The notes beneath the pieces were generated by a model. It was not told the origin of the DNA. It worked only from the letters and a program-made list of their open reading frames with translations, and made no database searches. A DNA stretch of 64,000 nucleotides. Origin: Cyanophora paradoxa (Eukaryota; Glaucocystophyceae; Cyanophorales; Cyanophoraceae). The position numbers and the translations under genes are program-made. Location of the stretch: the NCBI GenBank assembly GCA_004431415.1, contig QPMI01000614.1:103501-167500 (forward strand), read 5' to 3'. Numbering within the stretch: the first letter of the stretch is position 1; the number at the start of each line of letters is the position of its first letter. Shown in pieces: positions 22,401 to 34,553 of the stretch.

Positions 22401-23977
22401 ATTGAAAAGTGTTTGCTTTTTTGGACAGCAACACTAACTTCAACGGAAGGGATGTGCCGCGATCCTCAGCGAAATCTTGAATTCCTACCATGGCCCTTAC
22501 CTGTTAGACGTTTTCGAGGACGAGTGGCGCAGGTTTGTCGGAATCCTTTTTCCCGCTGCTATACCAGAAGTCCTCAGAAATCGCCTCAGGTTCAAGCCGC
22601 CTGAGCCTTCCAGCTTCTCGTCAGACCCAACACTGCTCGCCCCTCTTCACAGGCGGGTTTTTGGAAGAAATCATGTGCCTGCTGTCTGATTTGGTATCTC
22701 AGTGCTGTTGCTCGTGAGGCGCCTCTTTTCAAGCGGCAACCAGAGACGAATGCAGAGAAGATTCGGAAGGTTCGGAAACGATAAGCTTCCGAATATTCGG
22801 TAGTTTGGAAACGATTAGGAGGCCTCTGAGAGGTGTTTTGCAGGCGGTGCAGCAGTTTATGCTGTTGCGAGAAGCCAGGAATGCATTCGTGCGCACAAGA
22901 CCTGTGCGTGAATTTCTCTACTTTCAATTGCATTCCTGCTTTTCTAACAAGACAGCTGGTAGCGGGGAATGCCTCCTGAGCGAGACGATCGGAAGAGCGA
23001 GCGTATGGAAGCGCCAGCTGCCCCCGAGCCGGTTAAGCGTGGAGATCCCTTATCCCTCACTGAACGCAACGCGATTCCATGCAGGTGTGAAGCCTTCTGT
23101 AAAACCTATTCTGTGTCACTCAGGGTTTTTTCAGTTGCACTTGTTGGATCAACGATGGCGTGACAGAGAAGATGGAGCAGGCAAATCTGTACCTGGTTAT
23201 CGATGATCAGGTACAGTTCACACTTGTGTCTGTTACTTCGAACCCTAAGAGAGATGCAGTGGCTCATTCTGGCCGAGGCCGATGCTGCCCAAACAAATCG
23301 TCTGGGGGCATCGAAGGTTCACAGTCCTCGGAGGTGTCTTTGTATTCTGTTACTCAAACCATGCACGTTTCGCCTAGGTTCGTCTAACACATAGCCTGGT
23401 GAGCTTGGAGGTTGTGGTCGACAAGACCAGGTGCCTTATGTTTTCCGATGCATGGTCTCTCATTCAACAGCACGAAACGCCATCATCACAGCCCCGAAAT
23501 GCTTCACATGCGTGTTGGACCCGGGCCATCTTCCTCGCCCTCGCCTGCCCTGGGCCGACCTTCCGGACCGGTTGTCCCTGCCAAAGAGCCAGAGGAAAGA
23601 CCAGAGCTACTTCCTGTGTGTAGCCTTGCGTCTCTAAAATCCTTCACAGGTCATCATGACCCTTGTTTTCGAGGAGAAAGTTGCATGCAAGTGCGGGTCT
23701 TTTTTCGCATTCGCTGGCAGTCTGTTGGAACTCTCCGCTGACATTCGTTGCAGTGTTGCATACCAACATCTCACGAAGGCAATTGGCATTTTGCGTGAAG
23801 CAAAACGGAGATTGCTGAGACGATTCCTTGGCCAGGTATGTCCTCTTCATTTCCTCCAAGTCTCGGATGTCAGATGAGCCTGGCACAGGCACAGTCCCCA
23901 AGAGCTCCAGGGCTACTGAAGCTGTAGAGTTGCACATTGATAACACTGGCATACTAGCTGCGGACAATGCGAGCTAG
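19417..23977 (+). CDS. CLEC16A: CLEC16A/Ema-type endosome-mitophagy regulator (FPL domain)
   Basis: Homologue of CLEC16A (Drosophila Ema, worm GOP-1), a cytosolic endosomal protein in membrane trafficking and mitophagy. The start gives MWALFGARPRDKFSLENLQ, then YLYNTLVRNPIINDANREAI, VETLRTISELLIWGD and FDFFLEKNML, followed by VQVLQTLSILIQNLTNETSV, YYILSNNHVN, AYYISFLKTLSLQLNK, then FALYSQALRFFGHDESMVR and AAVRTITLQVFK. Introns 19473-19533, 19663-19753, 19891-19939, 20092-20158 and 20265-20321 agree in phase. Later blocks are LYYINDVYLLGVDSINK, VLTDNLLQRFLLPLLVGSVL and EGRVTPLVALFLLAQ. A Ser/Pro-rich insert (about 21110-21560) follows. Distal exons include ILNSYHGPYLLDVFEDEWRR, NLYLVIDD and, near the end, YQHLTKAIGILREAKRRLLR. 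Exon limits between 21600 and 23700 are approximate. The 5' third is copied antisense at 24711-25658. Confidence 0.9.
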
Positions 23978-24710
23978 AAGCGGCGGTGCTACCTACGGGG
24001 CGAGAAGCCGCGGACGACGCAGGCAGGGCCCTCTGAAGGGGGGCGTGCACTCCCCCTGGGGGTTGCTACAAACTACGATATCGATGGGGACGAGGGCGAC
24101 GATGGAGGAGCTAGGCCTAGGGAGGAAGCGACGCCAGGGGCAAGCTCAGCGATTGCAGCATCAAAAACGGAGTCCGGTGCCGGGGCGCCGGCCGCCGCCG
24201 GGGCATGTGCAGCTGCAGCCGCTGCCGGAGAGGGGAGCGGCCCGAGCGGGGCGAGCCGCACGGGCTTCATCCTCCGCCCCGCGTCCACGCCGGAGAAGAA
24301 GCGCAGCGCGATGTTCCTGCGGGAAGAATTAGAGTTTTGCGATTAAGATCAGAATTACGATCAGAACGGGGCGGGGGCGACGGGGGCTAAGTGAGTATAA
24401 CGATCGGAATTACTATCAGAAGTTTAGGTTTTGGGGGGCTAATTATAAAGGGGCTACGATTATTAGACTCTGAGAGCTACGATAACGACCTTGGCTTGAA
24501 CTCTGGTCGTAATTCTTGGCTTGACACTGGTCGTAATTGCCAGCTAGGTTGTCTTCGGTTAGCTCCCTGACTGGTCGTAATTCCGATCGTAGCTCTCTAT
24601 CTAAGTTAAGGCGGCTTGGCTTCGTAATTCTTCCGATCGTAATTTGCAATCTTCCATGTCCGACGGTCGATCTGGCTTAGATCTTAGAGCTTGGCCAAGA
24701 GAGACCGTGT
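23978..24710. other. Spacer between CLEC16A and the right inverted arm
   Basis: 23980-24330 is GC-rich. Its minus strand has an open Ala/Pro-rich stretch (24288-24073, for example MKPVRLAPLGPLPSPAAAAA) that may be a gene fragment. 24330-24660 is a degenerate run of gattacgatcagaattacgat-like words. The piece agaagtttaggtttt.gggg at 24418 recurs at 41157. Confidence 0.5.
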
Positions 24711-25658
24711 AGGGCCAGGCGAAAGCAGGAAATTTCGTACAGCTCGGTCCTCCACTGCGGATCCCGCATTCAAAACACCAAGAATCGGAACAGTTCGCAA
24801 ACCGGTCATACCTTTGAAAACTTGCAAGGTAATGGTTCGCACAGCTGCACGGACCATGCTCTCGTCATGCCCAAAAAACCGAAGTGCCTGAGAGTACAGT
24901 GCAAACGAGTTGTGCTTCTACGAGAGCAGAGGAAAAATCATTTGCGGAAGTAAAGCGTGACTTCTTTCGTAGCATCGCCTGAACCTGGCTAAAAAAGAAC
25001 TGGATGGTGTTCTTGTTGAGCTGCAACGAGAGAGTCTTCAGGAAAGAAATGTAGTAGGCTATGGTCTCTTCGTCGCTGTAGTCGAAACCGTCTTGCGTGA
25101 TAAGGTCGTTCACGTGGTTGTTGGACAGGATGTAGTCTGCAGAGGCTTAACGCGGAGTGACAGGCGGGGGTAACTCATAGCGCACAAACAGAAGTCTCGT
25201 TCGTGAGGTTCTGTATAAGAATGCTCAGGGTCTGAAGGACCTGGACTTTCGCCGTCTTCCAGCGTTCGGTTGCGACACAATCTTTGCAAAGAAAGAGAGC
25301 ATGTTCTTCTCCAAAAAGAAGCTGCGCGCCGGAAATCGAGTCAGAGCAGCGCCACCTGCTTCGCCGCAGCGCGAAGCGCTTCCTGCAGGGCTGCAGCGGA
25401 CGGCAGGCGCACTCGAAGAAGTTGGAGTTGTGCTGGTCGCCCCAGATGAGAAGCTCTGAGATTGTACGAAGCGTCTCGACGATCGCTTCTCGATTTGCAT
25501 CGTTAATGATCGGGTTCCGCACGAGCGTGTTGTACAGGTACCTGTGCAGCGCTCCGTTAGCGTGGCTGTGTAGCAGAGGCGCCGCGCTGTGGTTGGACGC
25601 ACTGCAGGTTCTCGAGAGAGAACTTGTCCCGCGGCCTCGCACCGAACAAGGCCCACAT
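24711..25658 (-). pseudogene. Antisense truncated copy of CLEC16A (exons 1-5 and part of 6)
   Basis: Carries the same start codon, introns and exons as the functional gene, but breaks off within the exon encoding FLLSPGPA. Near 25263 it lacks one G present in the left copy at about 19812, which shifts the frame right after SFFAKIVSQPNAG. The copy on the left keeps the conserved frame. So this one is a non-functional duplicate, though its promoter region is intact and it faces the parent gene. Confidence 0.93.
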
Positions 25659-25997
25659 TGAGCTTTGAGCTTTCGAGCTTGCGCCGCCTCCGCTCGCCGC
25701 GCATCCCCGACCTCGGACACAACCGAATACGCGATCGTAGCTATGCGCAGTCAGCTTTCGGGCAGCGGCTGAGGAGCCGGAGGCCGAGGCCCGGAGGGCC
25801 GGAGCTGTTGGGGGGGGTAGCCGCTCTTCGGCGCCAGATCGACGGCAGGAGCGCGAGCTGGTTTGCTCTAGCTGGCGGTTGTGCGTGTGCTGTACTGGCA
25901 GGGCAGTCTCAGGCCAGCTAGTCGAGGCCTCTCAGAGCCAGTGGAGCCAGGGGAGTTCAGTGAAGACAGTAGCGGAAGGGGCGGACCGCGGTAGCGC

Positions 25998-26450
25998 TAT
26001 GCGTTCAGCGTAGACAGAGCTAGCTAGCTGTGTACTACGCCTGTCTGGGCTACGCATAGGAAGGTGCGGCCCTCGCCGTTGCCGGCCCGGCCGTTGCCCC
26101 CCCGAGACCCGTAAGGGGAGTAACGCTCCACCCCCGCACAGCCTAGGGCCGCGCGCGTGTCGTGTGCAGCGTCGCGTCGTCGTTCTTGGGCGGTGGGAGT
26201 TCCTGCAGGCCCGGCGGGGCCGGGACCCGTCGGTAGCCTGCGGGGCCGATGCGGCGCACGCGCGGAGGGGGGTCAGATCGAAATCGAAGCGCCCTGAAAT
26301 CGAAATCGAAGGCGCGCACTCGGGGAAAGCGCGAAAGCGCGATCCCTCCCTGCCAGGCTGGTCGATTCTGCAGGGCGGCGGAAGCGCGCAGAGGGGGGTC
26401 GGACAGCGCACGCGAGATCGGACTTCGGGAGGAGGGGCGGGCACCCAGGG
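25998..26450 (+). repeat. Telomere-associated repeat (TAS), internal copy
   Basis: Same order as the telomere-adjacent copy: gcgttcagcgtagacagagc, tactacgcctgtctgggcta, ggtgcggccctcgccgttgc, then cgaaatcgaa words and gatccctccctg. No TTAGGG array follows it. Confidence 0.9.
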
Positions 26451-26699
26451 GTTCCAATCCACGCTCCGCGAGGGTAGATTGGCGGGCCTCCCAGTGCGAG
26501 TGCCTGCACGCGCGGGCCGGGGTTGCGAACGCGGGCATTCCAACGCGGGCGGCGCGCTGGGACGGCGCGGACCTGGGGCGCGCTGCTGTGCAGCAACAGC
26601 AACGCGTATGGTATTGTTAACTACCTCGGCCTCAGATGTATGTGGCTGGTCGGCGCGGCTAGCGCTGGTCTGTTGTTGGCGTGCAGGGGTACGCAACTG

Positions 26700-26786
26700 C
26701 TTTCGTCCAACTTTCGTCCAACTTTCTTAAGCTTCCAATTGCATGATACTTTCGTCCAACTTTCGTCCAACTTTCGTCCAACTTTC
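26700..26786 (-). repeat. 11-bp satellite (mirror of locus 1)
   Basis: gtccaactttc units in reverse orientation, interrupted by ttaagcttccaattgcatga. It is present because it lies within the right inverted arm. Confidence 0.9.
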
Positions 26787-26876
26787 TTCTCGGCTTTGAA
26801 CGCAGATCGTTCGTGGAGGATTGCAAACTGGGGATTGCGATTACGATTGCGATTACGATTCAAACATGCAGTTTCC

Positions 26877-28164
26877 AATCCACGCTTCAGAATGGGACTA
26901 TGCAATATATATGAGCATGCTGTTAACGTTTTTGGAGCCAGAATCGCATTTCGACGGCGTCTTTTCAACTTCTGAGAAAAAAGTCTAGCGTCTGGAGATA
27001 TGAGTCTTCTCCACCTTTTGAGCGCCTTCTAGGGGCGTGCGATACGTTCCTTTAGTAGAAAGACGTACGCACAGAACTTTGTATGAGATCTAGAGCCATG
27101 AACTTAAAAGTGGAAAGTATCTGGTACCCGTGCTTGAGCGAAAAAAGACGCAACCTAAATCATCACCGGTAAAACTTCACTTCGTTCTCCGAGGCTCCGC
27201 TACGCGACTTCTCCGCGTTAGCGACAGAGCAGAGCAATCTCAAGACGACGCTGATCGGCATGATCGGCAATAATTCAGCGCGCTTGCGTTTTGCCATCAG
27301 TCCTACCGTCAACGGTAAGACCGGCCGTATAGTTTTCTTCAGAAAGCAGACCTCGGAATTCTGGCTGCTCTGACACAGTTGCCGCACAGGCAACCTTCTT
27401 GCTCGGGCTTGGAGTTCGGTTTGCCCTTCAAGGGCACCGGCATCACACCGGAATGCCATGATGCGGTTCATCGCGCAGGTGCCAGTTGGTGTCCATAGTG
27501 ATTTTTCGCAAAAAAACTAATTAGCAGCAGGCAGCACCTGCAACTCGGGCGGAGTATAGCCTGCAGCGGTCCTTCTCACGAAAAACTGGCAAAGTTGCAG
27601 GCACGTACTCGTGAACACCACCTGTCTTCAGCTGTCTGACGGCCGGTACAGGCCGAAGCGAAGAAGCGTTGGGATATCCTTTCACGGGTGTAGACGTTCA
27701 GCGTGTGCTTGACGAGAAATTCGAGGGGATCGCCGAACTCGAAACCATCGAACTTGTGAATGGCGAGTTCAACCTCAACCTTCGTCGCAAGACGAGTGTG
27801 TGGCTTTCAGAACAGCAGATTGAACAGATTCAGCACGATCTTAGGAGTCGGTTCAGGGAAGTCAAGAAAGTAACTATTTCTTGACTGTGTGACCTTTACA
27901 TAACTTCATCAGCCCTCGTCTTGCGCATCCCCTTCTTCGCCCTGTCTTTATCCAGCCTTTATTCTCTTTTCTCGTTCTCCATTTAAAAAAAATGCCCTCA
28001 TCAGCGCATTTGCATTCGCCAAAAAGCAGCAGTCTCGCGAATGTCTCATCACAATATCTGAGGCGTATGCTTGGTGGCGATGTGTCATCCCAGATGTGTA
28101 TTCGCACAGATGCGTTCACGGGGAGATCCGGCACAGCAGGCCCTGCTGCCCAAAATAGAGGCCT
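26877..28164 (+). other. Possible retroelement ORF1 remnants
   Basis: Two plus-strand open stretches look protein-like. One is at about 27175-27375 (FTSFSEAPLRDFSALATEQS, then GRIVFFRKQTSEFWLL). The other is at about 27570-27884 (VDVQRVLDEKFEGIAELETI, then LSEQQIEQIQHDLRSRFREV), ending in a TGA at 27882. Neither has a usable ATG. They lie just upstream of a retrotransposon ORF2-like piece in the same orientation, so they may be the degraded first ORF of that element. No family was recognised. The rest (26877-27160) shows nothing. Confidence 0.35.
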
Positions 28165-30440
28165 GTGGCTCGAGTGCGAGTGCAACCAAGCCCTTGGAAC
28201 CTGAGGTCAGTTCTTTGTGATCTGATCGTCAGAACCCTCATGAACTCGTCGATGTCAAGAAGCCCCGCTGCGCTTGGGATTTCCTGCGTATGCCGATCAT
28301 GCACCCCTGGTATAAGACTTTTCGTTTCGCTGCTTTTCCGTCTCGGCTTCCGTTTCAACTATCAAATTTGGGATTTCTCTGGAGAACACACCCTCTATGT
28401 CGAGCCCTCCTATCCCGAGCAACTGCGCGATCAGCTGCATGCGCTCAATAATCGACTTGCGCAAGAGGTTTGGCGTTGTGGTAAAACTGCAGACTGGAAA
28501 CACGAACCTGGAGGTCTCGCTATTGGCCCTTTCTCGAAACTTGCTGCTGAGCGCGTCTCGCTCCAGGGAGTAGCTCTCTGTCGCGTTCGCCTTCTTCTTG
28601 ACACACAGCTCGCTTTCCATGAGATTGACGTGCCCTGCAATGTTTCGATTGACAGTCCCGTTGCCCTCCCCAATGTGCTTGCGATCCGGCCCGCGGCCCG
28701 TGCGATCGAAGGCTCGAGTGCGAGTGCAACCAAGCCCTTGGAACCTGAGGTCAGTTCTTTGTGATCTGATCGTCAGAACCCTCATGAACTCGTCGATGTC
28801 AAGAAGCCCCGCTGCGCTTGGGATTTCCTGCGTATGCCGATCATGCACCCCTGGTATAAGACTTTTCGTTTCGCTGCTTTTCCGTCTCGGCTTCCGTTTC
28901 AACTATCAAATCTGGGATTTCTCTGGAGAACATACTCTCTTTGTTGAGCCCACTTATCCTGAGCAACTGCGCAATCAGCTGCATGCGCTCAATAATCGAC
29001 TTGCTCAAGAGGTTTGGCGCTGTGGTCGCACTGCAGACTGGAAACACGAACCTGGCGGTCTCGCTATTGGCCCTTTCTCGAAACTTGCTGCTGAGCGCCT
29101 TTCGCTCCAGGGAGTAGCTCTCTGTCGCGTTCGCCTTCTTCCTGACACACAGCTTGCTTTCCATGAGATTGACGTGCCCTGCAGTGCTTCGATTGACAAT
29201 CCCGTCGCCCTCCCTGATGTGCTTGCGATCCGACCCGCGGCCCGTGCGATCGACTTCATTCCCGTGCCTGCGCTTAGCCTTGTTAAGAATGCTTGCAAGT
29301 TGTCCTCCATGCCCGCACTCGTCCGGTTCCTCATGAACTCGTTGCAGCTTTCCGACCTTGCACTCCGTCCGCTGCCACCGTCGTCTTCCCGTACGTTTGC
29401 GTTGTACTCTGACCGCGAGAACATCAGCGATCGTTCAAAGGAAGAGCTGCGCCTCTCTAAGTCGGTTGCGTACAAGCTGCCTGCTGCCCCGTCGCGTTTC
29501 ACGGTTCACGGCGTGTACAAGTACCTCTCCTCCCACGCTTTCATGGCACCGACGACCGCCGAGACTAAGTGGCGTGCTGATCTCTCTCCAAAGTTCCTCT
29601 GGCCGCCGGGCTACGATGCGCGCACTGATCGCTTTCCCTGGTTCAACACGGTGATTCCCGACCTCCGCTACGCTCTCACGCAGCGGGTCCTTGACGGCTA
29701 CTTTGCACTGCGCTACAACGCTCTCCGCACATCGTCCCGCATCGCTGCTATGGCTGCGCGTGATCTTCAGCGTCCTGCTTCGTCGAATTTGCTTGACAGT
29801 GAGCTTCTCTCTTCGTTCTGTCCGGTCTGCCACCGGCGCTGCAACGCGCTGCACGTTTTTGCTCTTTGCCCCGTAGTGCAGCAGTTCTGGTCGCTCATCT
29901 TCCATGCCCTGCAGCTCCAACCGATGCCTATCCCTTCTGCACGCTTCGTTGCCTGGTTACTTACTGGCTCGGTCCGTTTGCCGATACTTGGATGTTTCTA
30001 CAGAACTGGGAGTGGCAGGTGGTTCGGATTCTTGGATTGCATGTCATTTTCCGCTCGTATTCTCTGGCCTATCGTACAGGTCGCTCTGAAGCTGCTGCTA
30101 CATTTGCGATGGACCCTGCCATACAGCTGCCCCTTACTCCTTCCTCCAAAACAGGTTTGAAGACGGCCACTCTGATGTCTGCCCTGTTTCGCGAGCTCGA
30201 CGATTTAATGGACATGCTTCCTCGCCGTTTACCTCGTTTCAAAGCTACTTACGTCCGTGGGGACTTCCGTTTCATCTCTACAGCTGACCCGTCTCACTCT
30301 TCGTTTTGTTCTAATCTCTTGGACGCGGCTCGTGCTTATGACCATTCCCTAGCCTCTTTTGAGCACTGCGAGCATATCACTCAGCCTGCCCCTAGCCCCG
30401 ATTTAGCTCCTAGCTCCCTTGTTGCTCAGTTTGCCTATGC
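28165..30440 (+). mobile_element. Non-LTR retrotransposon fragment, copy B
   Basis: Encodes the C-terminal half of a LINE-type ORF2 protein. It shares the blocks IWDFSGEHTL, WKHEPGGLAIGPFSKLAAER and KWRADLSPKFLWPPGYDART with copy A. It ends with a zinc-binding motif, CPVCHRRCNALHVFALCP, typical of the domain that follows reverse transcriptase in plant-like LINEs (zf-RVT). The polymerase core is absent. Near 29975 a run of T is one base shorter than in copy A, shifting the frame, so the copy is dead. A 540-bp internal tandem duplication is present. It stops at about 30440 against the 3' end of copy A, which is on the other strand. Confidence 0.85.
28169..29246 (+). repeat. Tandem duplication inside copy B, unit about 540 bp
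   Basis: Units begin at 28169 and 28708 with ctcgagtgcgagtgcaacca and agcccttggaacctgaggtc. They differ at roughly one base in twenty, so the duplication is older than the CLEC16A and EF-1alpha duplications. Confidence 0.85.
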
Positions 30441-33400
30441 CAAAAAAAAGAAGAGTATGTATAAGACACGCCCGAGCCGGTTGTGCGGTTTTGACGAAAG
30501 GCGAAGGACCCGAAGGCCCGAAGCACAATCGACAGTGAACCAACCAGACAAGGGTAGTGGCGGCGCAAACGCCTTACGGTCTACCATGTATGCCCCGGCG
30601 GTCCGGCGCTCATACACGCAGACACGGAAAGCAACCACAGACATCCCAATGCGGGCCTCTTCCTAATGCCGGCCTGGGGGAGTCCTGGTCACGACCTCAC
30701 GTGTGAAACCTTCAGCCATCAGTCATGTCATCAGCCTCTTCGTCAGAGATAAGCACCATTGGAGAACCTGGGTCATCAGCGAGATCCATAGGGGCAGCGG
30801 ATGGGAGAGTTGGAGGAGGTGAAGGCCGCAAGCGTTTGAAAGAAACCTGAGGTGGGACACCAGGAATGTTATCACCATGATCCAGAGCACCAGGGTCTGG
30901 AGAAGACATTCGACGACGCTTAGGCGGAACAATAGAAGGAGAAAGAGGATCAGTATCCATGGGCGTCATAGGCGCAGAAGAAGGCAGAGGGGCAGAAGAG
31001 GGAGGAGCTAGGGAAGCAATGACAGCATGACTCGCGAAGTCGGGCTCAACATCAACAGCGTCGATTCGGATAGGAGAGATCGGCAGCAGATCAGGGGCAA
31101 GCTCAGTGTCATCCACATAGATGATAACTTGAGGAGAGGGCGGAGGTGAACCTGTATCATCTATAGCAGCATCAAGACCAAACGCTGAAGCACCAACACG
31201 ACGGCGTTGAAGAGGCGGCTCATCCTCCGAGTCAATATCGGGCGGCGGGTGAGGTGGCAGCGGGTGAGGGGTGAGTGAACCACAGGACCAGGGTCAGGGC
31301 AGGGTCGGGTCCACCAGGGGGTCGTCATCATCTGATGAGGTACTACTGGAGGAATCATCAGGATCATCAGGGCCAAGGTCGGAAAGGTCAGAGGAGTCTG
31401 AGCCGTTGTCAGGAGGGGACATATAGCCTTCAAGATCCTCCTTTTCAAGACGCTGCAGCAGGACAGGCCGCACACTGGCATAAGGAAACTGAGCCACAAG
31501 GGGCTAGGGCTAGATCGGGGCTAGGGGCAGGCTGAGCAATATGTTCACAGTGCTCATAAGAGGCTAGGGAATGGTCATAAGCACGCGCAGCGTCTAAAAG
31601 ATTAGCGTAGAATGAAGAATGAGAGGGGTCAGCAGTAGAGATGAAACGGAAATACCCACGGACATAGGTGACTTTAAATCGAGGTAAACGACGAGGAAGC
31701 ATGTCCATAAAATCGTCCAGTTCGCGGAACAAGGCAGCCATCAGAGTAGCGGCCTTCAAGCCCGTCTTGGAGGAAGGTGTAAGGGGCAGCTGTGTGTTAG
31801 GGTCCATTGCAAACGTAGCCGCAGCTTCAGTGCGACCTGCTCGATAGGCAAGACAATACGAGCGGAAAATGACGTGCAATCCAAGAATCCGAACAACCTG
31901 CCACTCCCAGTTCTGCAAGAACATCCAGCTGTCAGCAAAACGGACCGAGCCAGTAAGCAACCAGGCAACAAAGCGAGCGGAAGGAATGGGCATCGGCTGG
32001 AGCTGCAGGGCATGGAAGATGAGCGACCAGAACTGCTGCACAACAGGGCAGAGGACGAAAACGTGCAGTGCATTGCAGCGCCGGTGGCAGACCGGGCATA
32101 GCGAGGAGAGGAGCTCACTGTCAAGCAAATTTGCCGAAGCAGGACGCTGAATATCAGAGCGCGCAGCCATATCAGCGATGCGGGACGATGTGCGAAGAGC
32201 GTTGTAGCGCAGTGCAAAGTAGCCGTCAAGGACGCGCTGCGTGAGAGCGTAGCGGAGGTCGGGAATCACTGTGTTGAACCAGGGAAAGCGATCAGTGCGC
32301 GCATCGTAGCCCGGCGGCCAGAGGAACTTTGGGGAGAGATCAGCACGCCACTTAGTCTCAGCGGTCGTCGGCGCCATGAAAGCGTGGGACGAGAGATACT
32401 TGTACACGTCGTGAACCGTGAAACGCGACGGGGCAGCAGGCAGCTTGTACGCAACCGACTTAGAGAGGCGCAGCTCTTCCTTTGAGCGATCATTGATGTT
32501 CTCGCGGTCAGAGTGGAACGCAAACGTACGGGAAGACGACGGTGGCAGCGGACGGAGTGCAAGGTCGGAAAGCTGTAACGAGTTCATGAGGAACCGGACG
32601 AGTGCAGGCATGGGGGACAACTTGCAAGCATTCTTAACAAGGCTAAGCGCATGTGCAGGCACGGGAATGAAGTCGATCGCACGGGCCGCGGGCCGGATCG
32701 CAAGTACATCGGGGAGGGCAACGGGACTGTCAAGCGAAGCACTGCAAGGCACGTCAATCTCATGGAAAGCGAGCTGTGTGTCAGGAAGAAGGCGAACGCG
32801 ACAGAGAGCTACTCCCTGAAGTGAGACGCGTTCAGCAGCAAGTTTCGAGAAAGGGCCAATAGCGAGACCTCCAGGTTCGTGTTTCCAGTCTGCAGTGCGA
32901 CCACAGCGCCAAACCTCTTGCGCAAGTCGATTATTGAGCGCATGCAGCTGGTCGCGCAGTTGCTCGGGATAGGAGGGCTCGACATAGAGAGTATGTTCCC
33001 CAGAGAAGTCCCAGATTTGATAGTTAAAACGGAAGCCGAGACGGAAGAGCAACGTGAAAGTGAAATCACGCTCATAGTACGTGTCTTTCTTATACCAGGG
33101 GTGCATGATCGGCATACGCAGGAAATCCCAGGCGCAGCGGGGCCTCCTGACATCGAAGATAGTCCGCCAGGCTTCGAAGATGGCAAAGAACGGGTCAGCA
33201 GGCGGAGGCCACAATGGCTTCACCAAGCGATCAGTTCTGTTGAGAAAAGGAAGCCAGAGCCCAAAGCCACCGTTTTCCGTGAACGCCTCAATAATTTCTC
33301 GACCAGGAAGAGATGCCGGGGAAGCAAGCCACGATTCCAAAGAGTTTGCGGCAAAGGCCAGCTGGAAGTGTTCGGGGAGGGCGCTCCGAGACCGCCGAGA

Positions 33401-34553
33401 GATACAGGTCGACACGAAGCAGTGGTCATGCCCTGATGAGGTAAGATGAACGCATCGGAATTTGAAGAACGTTTCCAGACAAAGGTCTGTAAATTCTTTG
33501 AAATAGCCCGGAGGATCTTAGGAGGTGCTGGAACCGCACGGATATAAAAGCTTAAGACCCCCTGACAAAAAGCATAGGCGATGCGACCCCGTCCAAGAAG
33601 GGACGACTGGAAATCGACAGCTGTCTCCATAAAGAAGGTCGCTTTATGCTGAATCATGTTCCAAGACGGATGGTGCTCGCGATCAAGAAGGAGCTGATGA
33701 GGGAAACCGAGCTGCTTATGACAAGCAGGATCAAGCTCAGCGACGCGGAGAACAGGGAATGGCAAGGGATCGGACGGATCGAAATCCAATGGTGAGGCAG
33801 CCGGTTCCCTTAGAACAATAGCAAGAGATTTCTCGATAGAGAGATGTTGACCAGAGAGTGGTTTGAAAGAGGCAAAACGTGCGTGGATAGCTAAGAGAGA
33901 GTCACGTAGAGAGAGCCCCTGGGCGCGGAGCAGGAATAGCTGATAAATATCGTCAGCAAACTGGACAAGGGGGTGCCAACAGGGCGGGGTATATCAGTGA
34001 GTGAGAGCAAGAGAGAACGTAGAGGGCTGATCGAGAGAATGAAGGAAACTGGGCTCCAGGGACCACCTTGAATGGTGCCCACAAGACGTGAGAACACAGA
34101 AGAGAATAGCCCATTCGCAAATACACGTGCACGGAGGGGAGCTCGAGGGTTGTACAGACAGTGGTGCATTCTTCGGATAAGCCAGGGCCATTGTTGCACA
34201 TGGAGAACGAGCGCCATAATAACCCAAAGCAACAGATCGTAGGCAGACTTAAGATCAGAGTCAAACCCGATAACACAGTCATAATTGGCGTAGCGGATGC
34301 GTGTATACGTTGCCAGCACTGCAAAGACATTTTTATGAACGTCCCGACCTTGTACGAAACCGAACTGATCTTCAGGAATGATGAGTTGTAAGATCGGATT
34401 GGCTACTGTGACCATAGTCCGTTCGAACAAGCGCAAGAGTGTGTTAGAAACTCCAATAGGTCGGTATTTCGAAGCATCAGTGGGCAAGCCTGACCGCTTC
34501 CAGATGAAAGTGTATGTCAAGTCGCGCATAAAGTCAGGGAGGAAGCCTTGAAC
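30441..34553 (-). mobile_element. Non-LTR retrotransposon, copy A (5'-truncated)
   Basis: Longest copy. On the minus strand it starts in the reverse transcriptase domain: ASKYRPIGVSNTLLRLFERT, then DQFGFVQGRD, FDSDLKSAYD, GTIQGGPWSPVSF, and the catalytic FADD box in a shifted frame near 33960. A thumb-like part, the shared blocks of copy B and CPVCHRRCNALHVFVLCP follow. An acidic Ser/Asp/Pro-rich tail (LQRLEKEDLEGY, then SDLSDLGPDDPDDSS) runs to a stop at 30712, then about 270 bases of 3' UTR. Frameshifts near 33970, 33395 and 31500 make it inactive. Endonuclease sequences are missing. The 3' end has a T-rich run. Confidence 0.88.

Larger units (their letters stand above)
24711..26876 (-). 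repeat. Right arm of large inverted duplication
   Basis: Reverse complement of 18199-20365. It starts abruptly inside a copied CLEC16A exon (agggccaggcgaaagcagga) and ends at gattcaaacatgcagtttcc. It contains a TAS copy on the plus strand (25998-26450) and the 11-bp satellite (26700-26786). Confidence 0.95.

Noticed and set aside
24865-25722. A second working CLEC16A gene on the minus strand
   Set aside because: The copy is cut in exon 6 and has lost one base in exon 3, so it cannot encode the protein.
28598-30160. A 520-codon single-copy host gene
   Set aside because: The sequence is repeated in opposite orientation at 31445-33415 next to reverse transcriptase motifs and carries the retroelement zinc-binding motif.
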